Positions 9,272-17,708 of a stretch of DNA of 64,000 nt are shown here, in pieces. The notes below the pieces were generated by a model. The model was not told the origin of the DNA. It worked only from the letters and a program-made list of their open reading frames with translations, and ran no database searches. Both the position numbers and the translations under genes were made by a program. This DNA comes from Reinekea sp. G2M2-21 (GTDB lineage: Bacteria > Pseudomonadota > Gammaproteobacteria > Pseudomonadales > Natronospirillaceae). How positions within the stretch are numbered: position 1 is the stretch's first letter; every line of letters starts with the position of its first letter. The stretch spans positions 62,001 through 126,000 of the forward strand of contig NZ_JADPQG010000007.1 in NCBI RefSeq assembly GCF_015687175.1, read 5' to 3'.

Positions 9272-9342
9272 GGCGCAAAGCAATATGGCGCAGTTCTGTG
9301 TCCTAGGCTGGGTGTGTTTGTTGGGCAAGGATCGCTTATTCT
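9272..9342 (+). promoter_or_regulatory. E element 4
   Basis: GGCGC arms, 10-nt spacer AAAGCAATAT; -10 TATTCT at 9337 (offset 46). Drives 9371-10732. Confidence 0.65.
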
Positions 9343-9370
9343 CTTCTTAAAGTTATAGAGGAATGAAGCT

Positions 9371-9781
9371 ATGTCCAGTCGACCAATGTGCGGGGAATAC
9401 GAAGTAAATTGCTCTTGTGATGCGCCGAACTATGGCAATGCAAAAGATGCTGCAGACCCATGGCAATCAGGCAAACTGACGTCTGTCTGTTTCCGAGAGC
9501 ATGAAGTGCATAAAGCAAAGCATAGCCTTGAAAGTATGCCGTTTGGTGTAATTACAGCACGAGGCAATCGAGCTCTCAAGAAAGTCCGTAAAATGTTTCC
9601 AAAAGAGTGCGAGCTTGTTGAAGCGGAGCTCGTGAAATGTTCTTATCATCGTGCACGCTATCCAGGCGTGACCTATACCTGGGTACGGCACCCTACTCTG
9701 GATTTTGGAGACCCTTGGCCGTGTGTCACTCCCTCGCATTGTTCCAAATTTTTTGAAGCGGCGTTAAGGCTGGGTTTATGA
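9371..9781 (+). CDS. Cysteine-rich hypothetical protein
   Basis: 136 aa with seven cysteines, including a CSC near the N-terminus, so metal binding is possible. Not recognised. Its stop overlaps the next start. Confidence 0.6.
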   Translation: MSSRPMCGEYEVNCSCDAPNYGNAKDAADPWQSGKLTSVCFREHEVHKAKHSLESMPFGVITARGNRALKKVRKMFPKECELVEAELVKCSYHRARYPGVTYTWVRHPTLDFGDPWPCVTPSHCSKFFEAALRLGL

Positions 9782-10329
9782 GCACCCTACTCCCACCACA
9801 AGAAATCACAGTACAGTACATTCAGGCCCGGTACAAATCTATCCTGGCAGAGGTCTCTTGTGTGACGCCGCTAGCGAGTTGGTCAGTACAACCTAATGGT
9901 GTGTTCTTGACTAGCCATAAATCAAAGTATGGATGGGCAAAAACGGACGGCACAATCGAAGTAAATCAATGGTATCTGGGTACCCAAGCAGTTAATAAGC
10001 TTGATATGACTATTCGGCACGAACTGGCTCATTTGTGCAGAGGCCTTACTCATGCGCACGATCGAGCTTGGACACGAACAGCAATGCTTTTTGGTGTTCG
10101 AGATGACCTGGTTCCGGTCAGCGAGATCGAGCAGATAAAATCGCGAATACCATACAAGTACCAGGTCTATGCAAATCTAGCTAATGGCGAGCGTCGCGCA
10201 TTGGGTGGTGCACACAAAAAGACAAAGCGGTATACAGAATACAACCCCAATGATCGCTACAAACAGATGACAATCGACCGCATTCGGGTACTAAGCTTTG
10301 ACTTTGAGGAGCATGAACATCATGACTAA
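9778..10329 (+). CDS. SprT-like zinc metalloprotease
   Basis: 183 aa. HELAHLCRGLTHAHDRAW (about residue 81) is an HExxH motif with a downstream His, as in SprT/SPRTN-like proteases. The four-Cys zinc ribbon of canonical SprT is absent; the C-terminus is basic instead. SPRTN relatives cut DNA-protein crosslinks; whether this one does is unknown. Overlaps its neighbours by 4 and 8 nt, so translation is coupled. Confidence 0.75.
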   Translation: MSTLLPPQEITVQYIQARYKSILAEVSCVTPLASWSVQPNGVFLTSHKSKYGWAKTDGTIEVNQWYLGTQAVNKLDMTIRHELAHLCRGLTHAHDRAWTRTAMLFGVRDDLVPVSEIEQIKSRIPYKYQVYANLANGERRALGGAHKKTKRYTEYNPNDRYKQMTIDRIRVLSFDFEEHEHHD

Positions 10330-10732
10330 AGCAGCAGTCTTTCATACGCAACGAGGCAGGGTTCTAGTCGAAGAAAGCCTACTAACACCTGCGATGACGC
10401 ATTTGCTGGCGGCCTTCAAAGCAGCCTCGGAAGCCATTCACGAAATTGATGACTTAGTCAATTTGTTTGAATCAATACTGCAATCGAGAATATTCCAAAC
10501 CGATTCAGTAACATTTGCTAGAGCAGCCGCTATTTTTTCCAGTGTTCAGTCGTATGTTTTTTCAGAAGATGATAAATCGGTGCTAACCAGTGCATTGAAG
10601 GTTCGAGGGGTTAACATTTTACCCAGGATAGTTCCTGACGTCAGTTATCCGGATTGGTTTCTGTGGGTACCGGCTAATGACCCGGGTTACAAAGTCTCTT
10701 TTGTACCATTCGAGGCATCTGCTGCTGAGTAA
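10322..10732 (+). CDS. Hypothetical protein
   Basis: 136 aa, not recognised; mostly helical by appearance. ATG 10322 is chosen because GAGGAG lies 10 nt upstream; it overlaps the end of the SprT-like gene. Confidence 0.6.
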   Translation: MTKAAVFHTQRGRVLVEESLLTPAMTHLLAAFKAASEAIHEIDDLVNLFESILQSRIFQTDSVTFARAAAIFSSVQSYVFSEDDKSVLTSALKVRGVNILPRIVPDVSYPDWFLWVPANDPGYKVSFVPFEASAAE

Positions 10733-10772
10733 AAGGCAGGTATCGAGCGGTTAGCAGAGGTTATAAATTAGA

Positions 10773-10841
10773 ATGAGTGACGATGTTTTAGATTCCCCTA
10801 TGAATGAAGTGATCAGTCAATCGATGGCAGCCCGGAGATAA
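10773..10841 (+). CDS. Possible micro-ORF
   Basis: 22 codons from ATG with AGAGG about 12 nt upstream. Only position and the ribosome-like site support it. Confidence 0.2.
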   Translation: MSDDVLDSPMNEVISQSMAARR

Positions 10842-10870
10842 TGGACTTCTTTTAAAAAACAGACATTCTT

Positions 10871-10941
10871 GGCGCAGAATCAATGAGGCGTTGAGTAGAT
10901 ATCAAAGTGTTGAGGCAGGGGTTTAGCTGAGCGTTTATTCT
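10871..10941 (+). promoter_or_regulatory. E element 5
   Basis: Arms GGCGC and GGCGT, 11-nt spacer; -10 TATTCT at 10936 (offset 45). Drives the unit starting at 10974. Confidence 0.65.
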
Positions 10942-10973
10942 TGTTGTATTGAATTTGCAGCCAGGAGCTGATC

Positions 10974-11267
10974 ATGATGGAACAATCAAGTGAACCAATT
11001 TTTGACTACAGAGTACTTGTTGAGCAATTGGGCGGTGTCGGACCACTTAAGGCCATGCTGGGCGCTAAGCAGTCTATTAATTAGATCAAGATTAAATATG
11101 ACATTTCCAGTGATCTGTACAACATGGAATTCGGCCGGGTCCATGGCAGACGTTACATCGTCAAGGAAGAAGTCAACGGAGTCCATTGTGATGAACTTCG
11201 GGCGCACATTGTCGATGTCACCGTCATGGACATATCGATGCCAGTTTTACATCGCGGGTGGTCTTAA
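10974..11267 (+). pseudogene. Small conserved-type gene with an in-frame TAG
   Basis: 98 codons from ATG to TAA, interrupted once by TAG at 11082-11084. Both halves read as one protein: LGGVGPLKAMLGAK before the stop, and a DLYNMEFGRVHGRRY segment after it, which resembles a small plasmid/phage protein family (memory-based) with a D-x-Y-x-x-x-FGR motif. The TAG replaces what would plausibly be CAG (Gln). It keeps its E promoter, so the decay is recent or the codon is read through. Confidence 0.55.
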
Positions 11268-11296
11268 CATCACCAATACTACTTAAGGAGACTAAA

Positions 11297-11533
11297 ATGG
11301 CACTCATTGAGCGAACGACAAACAAGCAGCTGTTGGATATTGCCCGGGCCAGTTCGGCTGTTCAGCACCCCGCGATGCAGGCCTTTATTGGTGATATCGA
11401 TACAAAGGTACCTTTTGAATCAGCTAGCGAGACTGATATCGCAACGTTATCTGATTTGCTAGATCTAGAGGAAGCGCTCGATAAAAGTAATCATCCGGAC
11501 TTTCATGATTTCGAAACGTACGCTTTCAACTAG
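11297..11533 (+). CDS. Hypothetical acidic protein
   Basis: 78 aa, acidic, not recognised. AAGGAG lies 7 nt before ATG 11297. Between the interrupted gene and 11545-12078 in one unit. Confidence 0.65.
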   Translation: MALIERTTNKQLLDIARASSAVQHPAMQAFIGDIDTKVPFESASETDIATLSDLLDLEEALDKSNHPDFHDFETYAFN

Positions 11534-11544
11534 TGAGAACCGCC

Positions 11545-12078
11545 ATGCCAAAGTTAACTGCACGAACTATCCACGGATCCGGTTTTGTTGGACGTGTTAT
11601 TGTCGACTTGCACCTATCGAATACGTTCAAGGATGTAAACCGTAAGCTTCGGCTGATCAGTCGCGTTTACTCGGTCAAGGACAAACGACAGTCGAAATCA
11701 TGGCGCCTTGCAGGTCATAGCTCTAGGCTACTCATGAGTAACGTGCAATTTCCAGTGTCCGAAGCAGGGAGACAAGCGGTATTACGTGACCAGTCAAAAA
11801 CGCCTCATGCCTACATCGATGGGACCGTAGAAGAGCATGCAATCAGCGACGAATCGCACACTGAAATCATTCAAGACATGGTGCGCGCCGGTGGCGTATA
11901 CGTGGCATACGACCCCTACAAAGTAGAGAAATTTTGTGTCACAGATTCAGAGCACCTGCCGATGGATCCGGCTGACTGTGAGTCCCTGCAGCGCATTAAT
12001 GCTGCAAGTCGGATTTACGCGTACGAACATGGTGCCATTGCGATACATGAGGCAGGTCCTCGTGATTTGTTTTCTTAA
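11545..12078 (+). CDS. Hypothetical protein
   Basis: 177 aa, basic N-terminal half, not recognised. ATG 11545 or the in-frame GTG 11533, which overlaps the preceding TAG, could be the start. Last gene of the E5 unit. Confidence 0.6.
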   Translation: MPKLTARTIHGSGFVGRVIVDLHLSNTFKDVNRKLRLISRVYSVKDKRQSKSWRLAGHSSRLLMSNVQFPVSEAGRQAVLRDQSKTPHAYIDGTVEEHAISDESHTEIIQDMVRAGGVYVAYDPYKVEKFCVTDSEHLPMDPADCESLQRINAASRIYAYEHGAIAIHEAGPRDLFS

Positions 12079-12141
12079 CCACTACACGGGCCAATTATGA
12101 CCCAGCCCTCGAGAAACGCCATGGGATGAGTAGCACATAGT

Positions 12142-12211
12142 GGCGCTAAGCAATTAGGCGCTCTACCGTAACAATTGCTACGGATTACTAACCCTCACCA
12201 CGGGTCATACT
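12142..12211 (+). promoter_or_regulatory. E element 6
   Basis: GGCGC arms, 10-nt spacer TAAGCAATTA; -10 CATACT at 12206 (offset 45). Confidence 0.65.
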
Positions 12212-12242
12212 TCTGCTACAGAAATGCGGAGGTATTGCCCAA

Positions 12243-12923
12243 ATGACTCACCCTACCCTTCACGCCGAATCTTCGGCTCGACTGTTTGGCGGCCAAAGTA
12301 GCGACTGGTTACCGGTTCACCTTTATTTGGATGACACTAAAAAAGCCTTTGGCGATTTTCGCCACCGAGCCTTTCGCCACCATGAACAAGGTGCTTTATT
12401 GTGTGCAACGTCACTGGCAACAGATCCAGCGCATCAAGAAAAGCTCTATTTAGTCGCGGAGCAGCATATCCGCGAAGACTGCGGTGGTCGCTTGCCGACA
12501 ATAGAGGATTGGTTAGATTGCTTTGATGTCGATGGGCTCGGAAAACTTGATAAGCCAGTTATTTCTACTTCTGTAATGAACCAACTGTGCGCGAAGCGAT
12601 TCAATGCGTCGCCGGACGAGTTTGCAGAGATTAACGATTGGATAGACGGACTCGATGCCAGCACACGCCTAACTGATTCTTACCACTCGGCAGCGCGGTA
12701 TCTACGACACCATTCAATGGGTTGTTTTGAAGTCGAAGAAGTCTTCGGCCGGACAATGCCCTTATCCAATGGTCATAACATCCCGACACGATATATCGCT
12801 GAATATCACAACAAAGTTGAGTTTGGGTATATCCCCGCTGCATCTGAATGGGCTTCATTAATCAAACACAAAATCTGGATGAGTCGAGCATCATTCATTC
12901 GACCAATGGAGGCACTAGCATGA
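12243..12923 (+). CDS. DUF6915-like protein
   Basis: 226 aa. The N-terminal HAESSARLFGG, then DFRHRAFRHHEQG and AEQHIREDCGG, are the hallmarks I associate with DUF6915 (His-rich, possibly metal-binding). The second half (SYHSAARYLRHHSMGCFEVE... RYIAEYHNKVEFGYIPAASEW) repeats the same pattern, so the protein looks like an internal duplication. Function unknown. Overlaps the next gene by 4 nt. Confidence 0.7.
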   Translation: MTHPTLHAESSARLFGGQSSDWLPVHLYLDDTKKAFGDFRHRAFRHHEQGALLCATSLATDPAHQEKLYLVAEQHIREDCGGRLPTIEDWLDCFDVDGLGKLDKPVISTSVMNQLCAKRFNASPDEFAEINDWIDGLDASTRLTDSYHSAARYLRHHSMGCFEVEEVFGRTMPLSNGHNIPTRYIAEYHNKVEFGYIPAASEWASLIKHKIWMSRASFIRPMEALA

Positions 12924-14041
12924 ACGCAAGCATCGAAACCATAAACCTTCAAAGCCTCAATCTACCTAAACGGGTTCTTCAACCGATTAAGCAACTGATT
13001 AAGCTGGATGCGGTAAAGCCTGAAGAAATTCCGATCGTCGAACTGATACTGAGTAATTTGCCGCAGCCCGATATGCTATTGCCTTGGCTGGTACATTACC
13101 GGGGGCTTGGACTTGCACGCGGGTATTTCAAAGACATCTTAGATATGGCAGTTACATTCAACCGTCTGGTAAATCCCTGGTGGTCTAAGAAACGGTGGCA
13201 AGAGGAGCATGATTCTCTTTCAAGGCTGGCAACCTTAAAAACTCTCGCTGAAGAGAATATAGTTTATGAAAATCAATTGGTGCGGGACTTATTGCCTGAA
13301 TCGTTCCCAGGCTACGTTATCTCAAGCAGTCGCCGCTTGGGTATGGAAGGTCTGAGACAGCGGCATTGTGTCGCCAGCTACCACCACCTATTAGTGGCTA
13401 ACCAAAACTCTGCGATTATTTCAATGTTCGTAGACAAATGCCGGTGGACATGCGAAGTCTACCGGCGCGACTACTCCGAAACGCCATATTTGGATGTCAC
13501 GCAAGTTAAAGGTTTGTTGAATCAACCGGCAAGCGCGAAGGTGATTCATAAGATCAAAAATGCTCTTGGTATTGAAGAATCTGCAAATGCTCCTTGTCCA
13601 GAAGAAGTCAGCGCAGACTATCACGATCAGCTTACTGCCTTACTCCCTATTCTGCGGGATCGCGGAGTGGCGAGTGTACGGGTAGAGTTTGATGGTAGCG
13701 GTGACTCCGGCTCAATTGAGGATGTGAACTTTGATGCCCCTGAAGGCTTTAACGAAAAAGAAGTGATTGACTGGCCGAATGTCGTCAAGGTATGGGATTC
13801 TGAGACCAGAGCCTTCAAATTTTCGGAAACTATTGAACCGACGCCTCTCGTTGAGATCGTGGAAAGAGTTACTGAAGACTGGTTAGAGAGTACCGGTGTT
13901 GACTGGTATAACAACGACGGGGGTTATGGGCATTTTGAGTTCGATGTCGAAAACGCTCGATACGGCCTGGATGTCAATGTTCGATACACAGAATCAAGTG
14001 TTGAGTATTCAGACGAATTTGAGGTTGAATTATCTGAATAG
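12920..14041 (+). CDS. PcfJ-like protein fused to a DUF6878-like domain
   Basis: 373 aa. Residues ~140-200 (MEGLRQRHCVASYHH, then QVKGLLNQPA) resemble PcfJ domains of conjugative plasmids. Residues ~235-370 (VRVEFDGSGDSGSIEDV... NNDGGYGHFEFDV) resemble DUF6878. The two are joined in one frame here. ATG 12920 overlaps the upstream stop with TGGAGG in place. The role of either domain is not established to my knowledge. Confidence 0.7.
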   Translation: MNASIETINLQSLNLPKRVLQPIKQLIKLDAVKPEEIPIVELILSNLPQPDMLLPWLVHYRGLGLARGYFKDILDMAVTFNRLVNPWWSKKRWQEEHDSLSRLATLKTLAEENIVYENQLVRDLLPESFPGYVISSSRRLGMEGLRQRHCVASYHHLLVANQNSAIISMFVDKCRWTCEVYRRDYSETPYLDVTQVKGLLNQPASAKVIHKIKNALGIEESANAPCPEEVSADYHDQLTALLPILRDRGVASVRVEFDGSGDSGSIEDVNFDAPEGFNEKEVIDWPNVVKVWDSETRAFKFSETIEPTPLVEIVERVTEDWLESTGVDWYNNDGGYGHFEFDVENARYGLDVNVRYTESSVEYSDEFEVELSE

Positions 14042-14107
14042 TTGCCTTTCGACCGGTAATTCTGGATTGCTGGGCGCTTCAGATCGCATGACAAAGCCAA
14101 GCTGCCA

Positions 14108-14302
14108 TTATCTCTCAAGGAGAAAAAAGCAGCTTGCCGCAAACAACATCGCCGCCGAGTAGTAGTTAAGTCTGATTAGCCGATTCAAGCAAATCACTTT
14201 CCTTTGGACGCACTTCTTGAAGGAATCTACTAACTCGCGAACGACCAAAAATGCGAATATCACATTCACCAGCAATAACAATCCTGTAACCCAAATAGAC
14301 AA
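14108..14302 (-). CDS. Possible small membrane protein
   Basis: 64 aa on the minus strand from TTG with AGGAT 7 nt upstream. Two hydrophobic segments (residues 4-22 and 48-62) separated by a basic loop. It sits in an otherwise gene-free 390-nt gap; no promoter was identified. Confidence 0.35.
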   Translation of the reverse strand: MSIWVTGLLLLVNVIFAFLVVRELVDSFKKCVQRKVICLNRLIRLNYYSAAMLFAASCFFLLER

Positions 14303-14384
14303 GAATCTATCCTAAAAATTATAAATAGTGCCAAAAACCCATCGCGACCAAATGCAGAATCGCCAGCATTTCCTTCTTTACTTC

Positions 14385-14412
14385 TGCAATATCATGTTAA
14401 ATTATATGGCAT
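14385..14412 (+). promoter_or_regulatory. GATC-type operator, variant copy (O1)
   Basis: TGCAATATCATG, one base off the TGCAAGATCATG motif, so it lacks GATC. It is followed by AAATTATATGGCATATACT-like AT-rich sequence, closely matching the context of the copy at 19108. Confidence 0.45.
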
Positions 14413-14433
14413 ATACTATTCAAGGCTTTTAAC

Positions 14434-14811
14434 ATGATTAAAATCCTTAGTTTTTCTGAATTTGTGGCAGAATCATTCGGTGTCGATGATCTTTCCATCT
14501 ATGAGTCTCACGGCGAAATGGAGACTGTTTTAATCCTTGAACACCATGAAAATTCCTATGGCCAGTATGTTGTTGAGGAAATCGAAACAAATTTTCCTTC
14601 ACTCAAGGACTATTTGGCAGTTTCAGATGAATGCGATGTCACGATTACTCGACCGTTAGAAGGTGCTCCTATGCATGGTCTTGCCGATTGGGTGGTGAAG
14701 GTGGAAACGCCCTATTCCATCTCAGAGTATGAAATCTCATTTTCTCGACCAGAAGAAGATGCCTTCTTCCTTACCGAGGAAGGTGGTAGTAGTGAAGCTG
14801 CTCAGTTTTGA
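14434..14811 (+). CDS. Hypothetical acidic protein
   Basis: 125 aa, acidic, begins MIKILSFSEFV. The next gene begins MKLLSFDDFV, so the pair shares an N-terminal motif. Preceded by operator O1 rather than an E element. Function unknown. Confidence 0.6.
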   Translation: MIKILSFSEFVAESFGVDDLSIYESHGEMETVLILEHHENSYGQYVVEEIETNFPSLKDYLAVSDECDVTITRPLEGAPMHGLADWVVKVETPYSISEYEISFSRPEEDAFFLTEEGGSSEAAQF

Positions 14812-15337
14812 TGATTTTGTTAGAGCTAACGCCACTGGCCTGCTGAAAGGCATAGTCCGAAATCCTTCGGTATGTCCTGTTTGTAATGGGCAATGCACTC
14901 TCAACTCAAAAATTTCTCCGATAGATGAGCCCTGTAAGGCTTGCCTGGGATATGGCGTTGTCCTTCCCTACGACTTGACGCATGTCTGTCGAGAATGCAA
15001 CGGATGGGAAGGCGAAACTGAGATTGGCAGTGAAAGGAACGAACCAAACGAATCCACAACAGTGCTGCGTTTGAACAAGTGCAATTCATGTCACGGCACG
15101 GTTATTCATCCCATCAGCGATGTCTACTTTTTCAATCGTTATGCTGCCTACTGTCACTATTTGGTCGGACAAACATCAGAGTTTTGTTGCATTAGCGGAA
15201 AGAAGGCTGCGAAGCACTTAGGGTTAAGCATCGAATCGGCCAATAACAGTCAGCAGTTTGAAGTCATAGTCAAACTGCGTGGCTTTTGTTTAAGTATTAC
15301 GCCGGATTCAGCAGAAGGGTTGTACTCAAATCATTAA
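14792..15337 (+). CDS. DnaJ-type zinc-finger protein without J domain
   Basis: 181 aa. Four Cys pairs of CxxC(x)G type (CPVCNGQC, CKACLGYG, CRECNGWEG, CNSCHGTV; residues ~27-110) match the central zinc-binding domain of DnaJ, which binds substrate. No J domain (no HPD) is present. GTG 14792 has GAGGAAGG upstream and overlaps the preceding gene by 20 nt. A J-domain protein lacking this finger is encoded at 43151; whether they work together is speculation. Confidence 0.65.
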   Translation: MKLLSFDDFVRANATGLLKGIVRNPSVCPVCNGQCTLNSKISPIDEPCKACLGYGVVLPYDLTHVCRECNGWEGETEIGSERNEPNESTTVLRLNKCNSCHGTVIHPISDVYFFNRYAAYCHYLVGQTSEFCCISGKKAAKHLGLSIESANNSQQFEVIVKLRGFCLSITPDSAEGLYSNH

Positions 15338-15349
15338 TGGTAAATAGAT

Positions 15350-15370
15350 ACCGCCAAACCTAAAGGCGGT
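15350..15370 (+). terminator. Hairpin, weak terminator
   Basis: ACCGCC, 9-nt loop, GGCGGT just after the zinc-finger gene; only a short T-rich tail. Confidence 0.4.
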
Positions 15371-15404
15371 CTATTCCAACTATAAGAAATTACGGGATTC
15401 TTGT

Positions 15405-15713
15405 ATGCGTTCTTTAGTATTGGCTGTACTACTTTTGACGACCGGCTCCGTGTTCGCGGAAATCAATAGGTTGGTTTCATTAACTGAATTGGGGTTGTTT
15501 AACAAGCTGCAACTTCAATGTGTTGAGCAAATCCAAGATGTTTTTAACCGGAATACCCACTATTACTGGATCGTCAATTCCGTAGCGGTCGATCAGAGCG
15601 ACGAGGAGACCTGGATGTGCTCGATGCACATTTCAGCGATCCCTGCTGATCCTGAAACTCAATCCCCATTGCCAGATCAACTACTGCAGTTCCGACTATC
15701 CGCCTCTCAGTAA
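15405..15713 (+). CDS. Secreted or periplasmic hypothetical protein
   Basis: 102 aa with a clear signal peptide (MRSLVLAVLLLTTGSVFA, cleavage after residue 18). Two Cys in the mature part could form a disulfide. Family not recognised. Confidence 0.65.
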   Translation: MRSLVLAVLLLTTGSVFAEINRLVSLTELGLFNKLQLQCVEQIQDVFNRNTHYYWIVNSVAVDQSDEETWMCSMHISAIPADPETQSPLPDQLLQFRLSASQ

Positions 15714-15745
15714 CCTCTCTGTCTACCGAAGGTAATGGCTTTTTA

Positions 15746-15816
15746 GGCGCAGAATAATATGGCGCTTCGTCGTATATAAATGCCACGGCTTCGGTAGGAC
15801 TTGCTTCCCGTATTGT
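15746..15816 (+). promoter_or_regulatory. E element 7
   Basis: GGCGC arms, 10-nt spacer AGAATAATAT; -10 TATTGT at 15811 (offset 46). Confidence 0.65.
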
Positions 15817-15845
15817 ATCTGCATTAACTCAACGGGAAATCGGTC

Positions 15846-17285
15846 ATGTCTGCCTACACTGATATTCAACAATACTACCTTTACGAGAAAGACAGCAAAA
15901 AGCAGCTTTGGTTGGAAGGTCGCTGCCTCGAAGAGCACTCTTTTGTTGTTGGTAAGCGCTATGATCGAACAATCGAAGAAGGCGTTATGACTTTGACGTT
16001 GAGCGACGTAGGTCGATACGTGGTCAGCAAAAAGAAAGTTGGCGGCAAGGAAGTCCCTGTTCTGGATATTGTCAACAAGCAGTTGACCGAAGCCTTTGAA
16101 AACACGGTCGCCATCCAGATCGCTTACAAGGGCGATAGTATCACTGTCACCAAGTCGGAAGTCGATCGAAAGATAGAGCGTCGTGAGCGCTCTTTCATGG
16201 CAGCACTGAATTCTGGCCAACCTTTAAACTGGGGTTCGTTCTACCATGGCGCGGGCATCCTTGACGGCGGTTTGCATGAAGGTTTTGAACGTTCTGCATT
16301 GCCCGCACACGTCAGCCTTGCGGTTGAACTTGATCGACGCTACATGGACATTTCCTGCCGTAACAATACCTTTTGGGCACCCAATGCCGTTCGCATGAGC
16401 TCACCGATGGAGTTGCTTGCGTTCAACAGTTCTAAAAGCACACAGCTACATGGAATCTGCGCAGGGGTACCGTGCACGGCTGCCAGCAAGTCAGGCCGGT
16501 CGAAGCATAAAAGCATGTTCGAAGATGCTTCTTTACCAGAAGCCAACGAGAAAGCTGGCGCTCAAATTTTCTACTTTCTTGACGTCGTTAACCGTTGCAA
16601 TCCAGCTCTGGCCATCGTTGAGAACGTTAACGAATGGTTTGCCTCTGCTTCATACATGATCGCTCGCACCGTCCTAAAAATGGCCGGTTATACGGTATAC
16701 ACCCGCACGGTTCGAGGCGCTGATTTTGGAGCTTTAGAAGATCGCGAGCGCACGATCATGCTCGCTATTTCCAGAGGCCTTGTCAAAAAAGTACCGTTTG
16801 ACTTCGCGACGATGGTGCCGCGTATTGCTAAGCCAGCGAACTTGGCCGAGGTGCTGATTGATACCCCAGACGACTCAGATGCATGGAGCACCTGTGACTA
16901 CCTGATTGAAAAGGAAAAAAGCGACATTGCCACCGGCAAAGGCTTCCGCCTTCAGTGGGTAGACCCGACCAGTGCGACAAAGGTTGGCACAATCGGGCGT
17001 GGATATCAAAAAAGGCGCTCTACCGAAGTACAGATCCGTCATGCTGCTAATCCAGACTTGGTTCGTCTTCTATGGCCGGTGGAGCATGCACGATGCAAAA
17101 CTATCCCTGAGAGAGCAATCGCCGGTGTAGAAGGTTTGACACTCGCCCATCAGGTGCTTGGCCAAAGTGTCGTACGTGAATGGTTTGTGTCACTTGGTAT
17201 CGCAATTGGCGAATGGGCAGATCAATTGAAGCTTGAATTTTACTCAGCTAAAAACGATGAAGTGCAATACAAACTAGCAATCTAA
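15846..17285 (+). CDS. C5-cytosine DNA methyltransferase
   Basis: 479 aa. Residues 1-110 form an extra N-terminal domain of unknown role. The methylase part shows the Pro-Cys catalytic motif as GVPCTAAS (~residue 208), the ENV motif in AIVENVNEW (~255), and a QRxR-like FGALEDRERTIML (~298). The usual FxG of motif I is altered to YHGAGILDGG, and the C-terminal part is short of a clear motif X, so activity should be tested. Sole gene of the E7 unit, with no partner nuclease nearby. Confidence 0.8.
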   Translation: MSAYTDIQQYYLYEKDSKKQLWLEGRCLEEHSFVVGKRYDRTIEEGVMTLTLSDVGRYVVSKKKVGGKEVPVLDIVNKQLTEAFENTVAIQIAYKGDSITVTKSEVDRKIERRERSFMAALNSGQPLNWGSFYHGAGILDGGLHEGFERSALPAHVSLAVELDRRYMDISCRNNTFWAPNAVRMSSPMELLAFNSSKSTQLHGICAGVPCTAASKSGRSKHKSMFEDASLPEANEKAGAQIFYFLDVVNRCNPALAIVENVNEWFASASYMIARTVLKMAGYTVYTRTVRGADFGALEDRERTIMLAISRGLVKKVPFDFATMVPRIAKPANLAEVLIDTPDDSDAWSTCDYLIEKEKSDIATGKGFRLQWVDPTSATKVGTIGRGYQKRRSTEVQIRHAANPDLVRLLWPVEHARCKTIPERAIAGVEGLTLAHQVLGQSVVREWFVSLGIAIGEWADQLKLEFYSAKNDEVQYKLAI

Positions 17286-17297
17286 ACCTATCGGTCA

Positions 17298-17325
17298 GGC
17301 GGGTCCACCCCGCCCTATTTATTTT
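17298..17325 (+). terminator. Rho-independent terminator
   Basis: GGCGGG, 5-nt loop, CCCGCC, followed by a T-rich tail, directly after the C5 methylase. Confidence 0.7.
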
Positions 17326-17338
17326 CTCGGTTTAGATA

Positions 17339-17409
17339 GGCGCAAAGCTATAAGGCGCAGAAATGATTTTTAAGCGCTAGGGGGTATATCTGCTGCAATC
17401 AGCTATCTT
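17339..17409 (+). promoter_or_regulatory. E element 8
   Basis: GGCGC arms, 10-nt spacer AAAGCTATAA; -10 TATCTT at 17404 (offset 46). Confidence 0.65.
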
Positions 17410-17434
17410 AGCCTCAATTGAGTTGGAGGTGTTT

Positions 17435-17707
17435 ATGCCCAAATTTGCAACGAACGATACAGCTAAAACGTATCAACGGCTTGAGGCTGAACTTGACTGG
17501 TGTACTGCGAGCGACCAAGAGCAGATCGATCAGATGAACACTATGCGTAGTGCTTTATCAAAAGTGCTAGGTTCAACCGTCATCATTGATTGGGAATTCA
17601 CCGATCCGCGCACTGGAACTAAGGTTGTTGTAACAGCCAGTGAAAAACTCGAAATTTTAGATCGTCGTGTCGCTCGATTTGAGCGCTTGAAACGTAAGGT
17701 AGCTTAA
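17435..17707 (+). CDS. Hypothetical protein, probably helical
   Basis: 90 aa with helical, charged ends, not recognised. ATG 17435 has GGAGG 7 nt upstream. It precedes the phosphatase gene by 1 nt. Confidence 0.65.
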   Translation: MPKFATNDTAKTYQRLEAELDWCTASDQEQIDQMNTMRSALSKVLGSTVIIDWEFTDPRTGTKVVVTASEKLEILDRRVARFERLKRKVA

Positions 17708-17708
17708 C

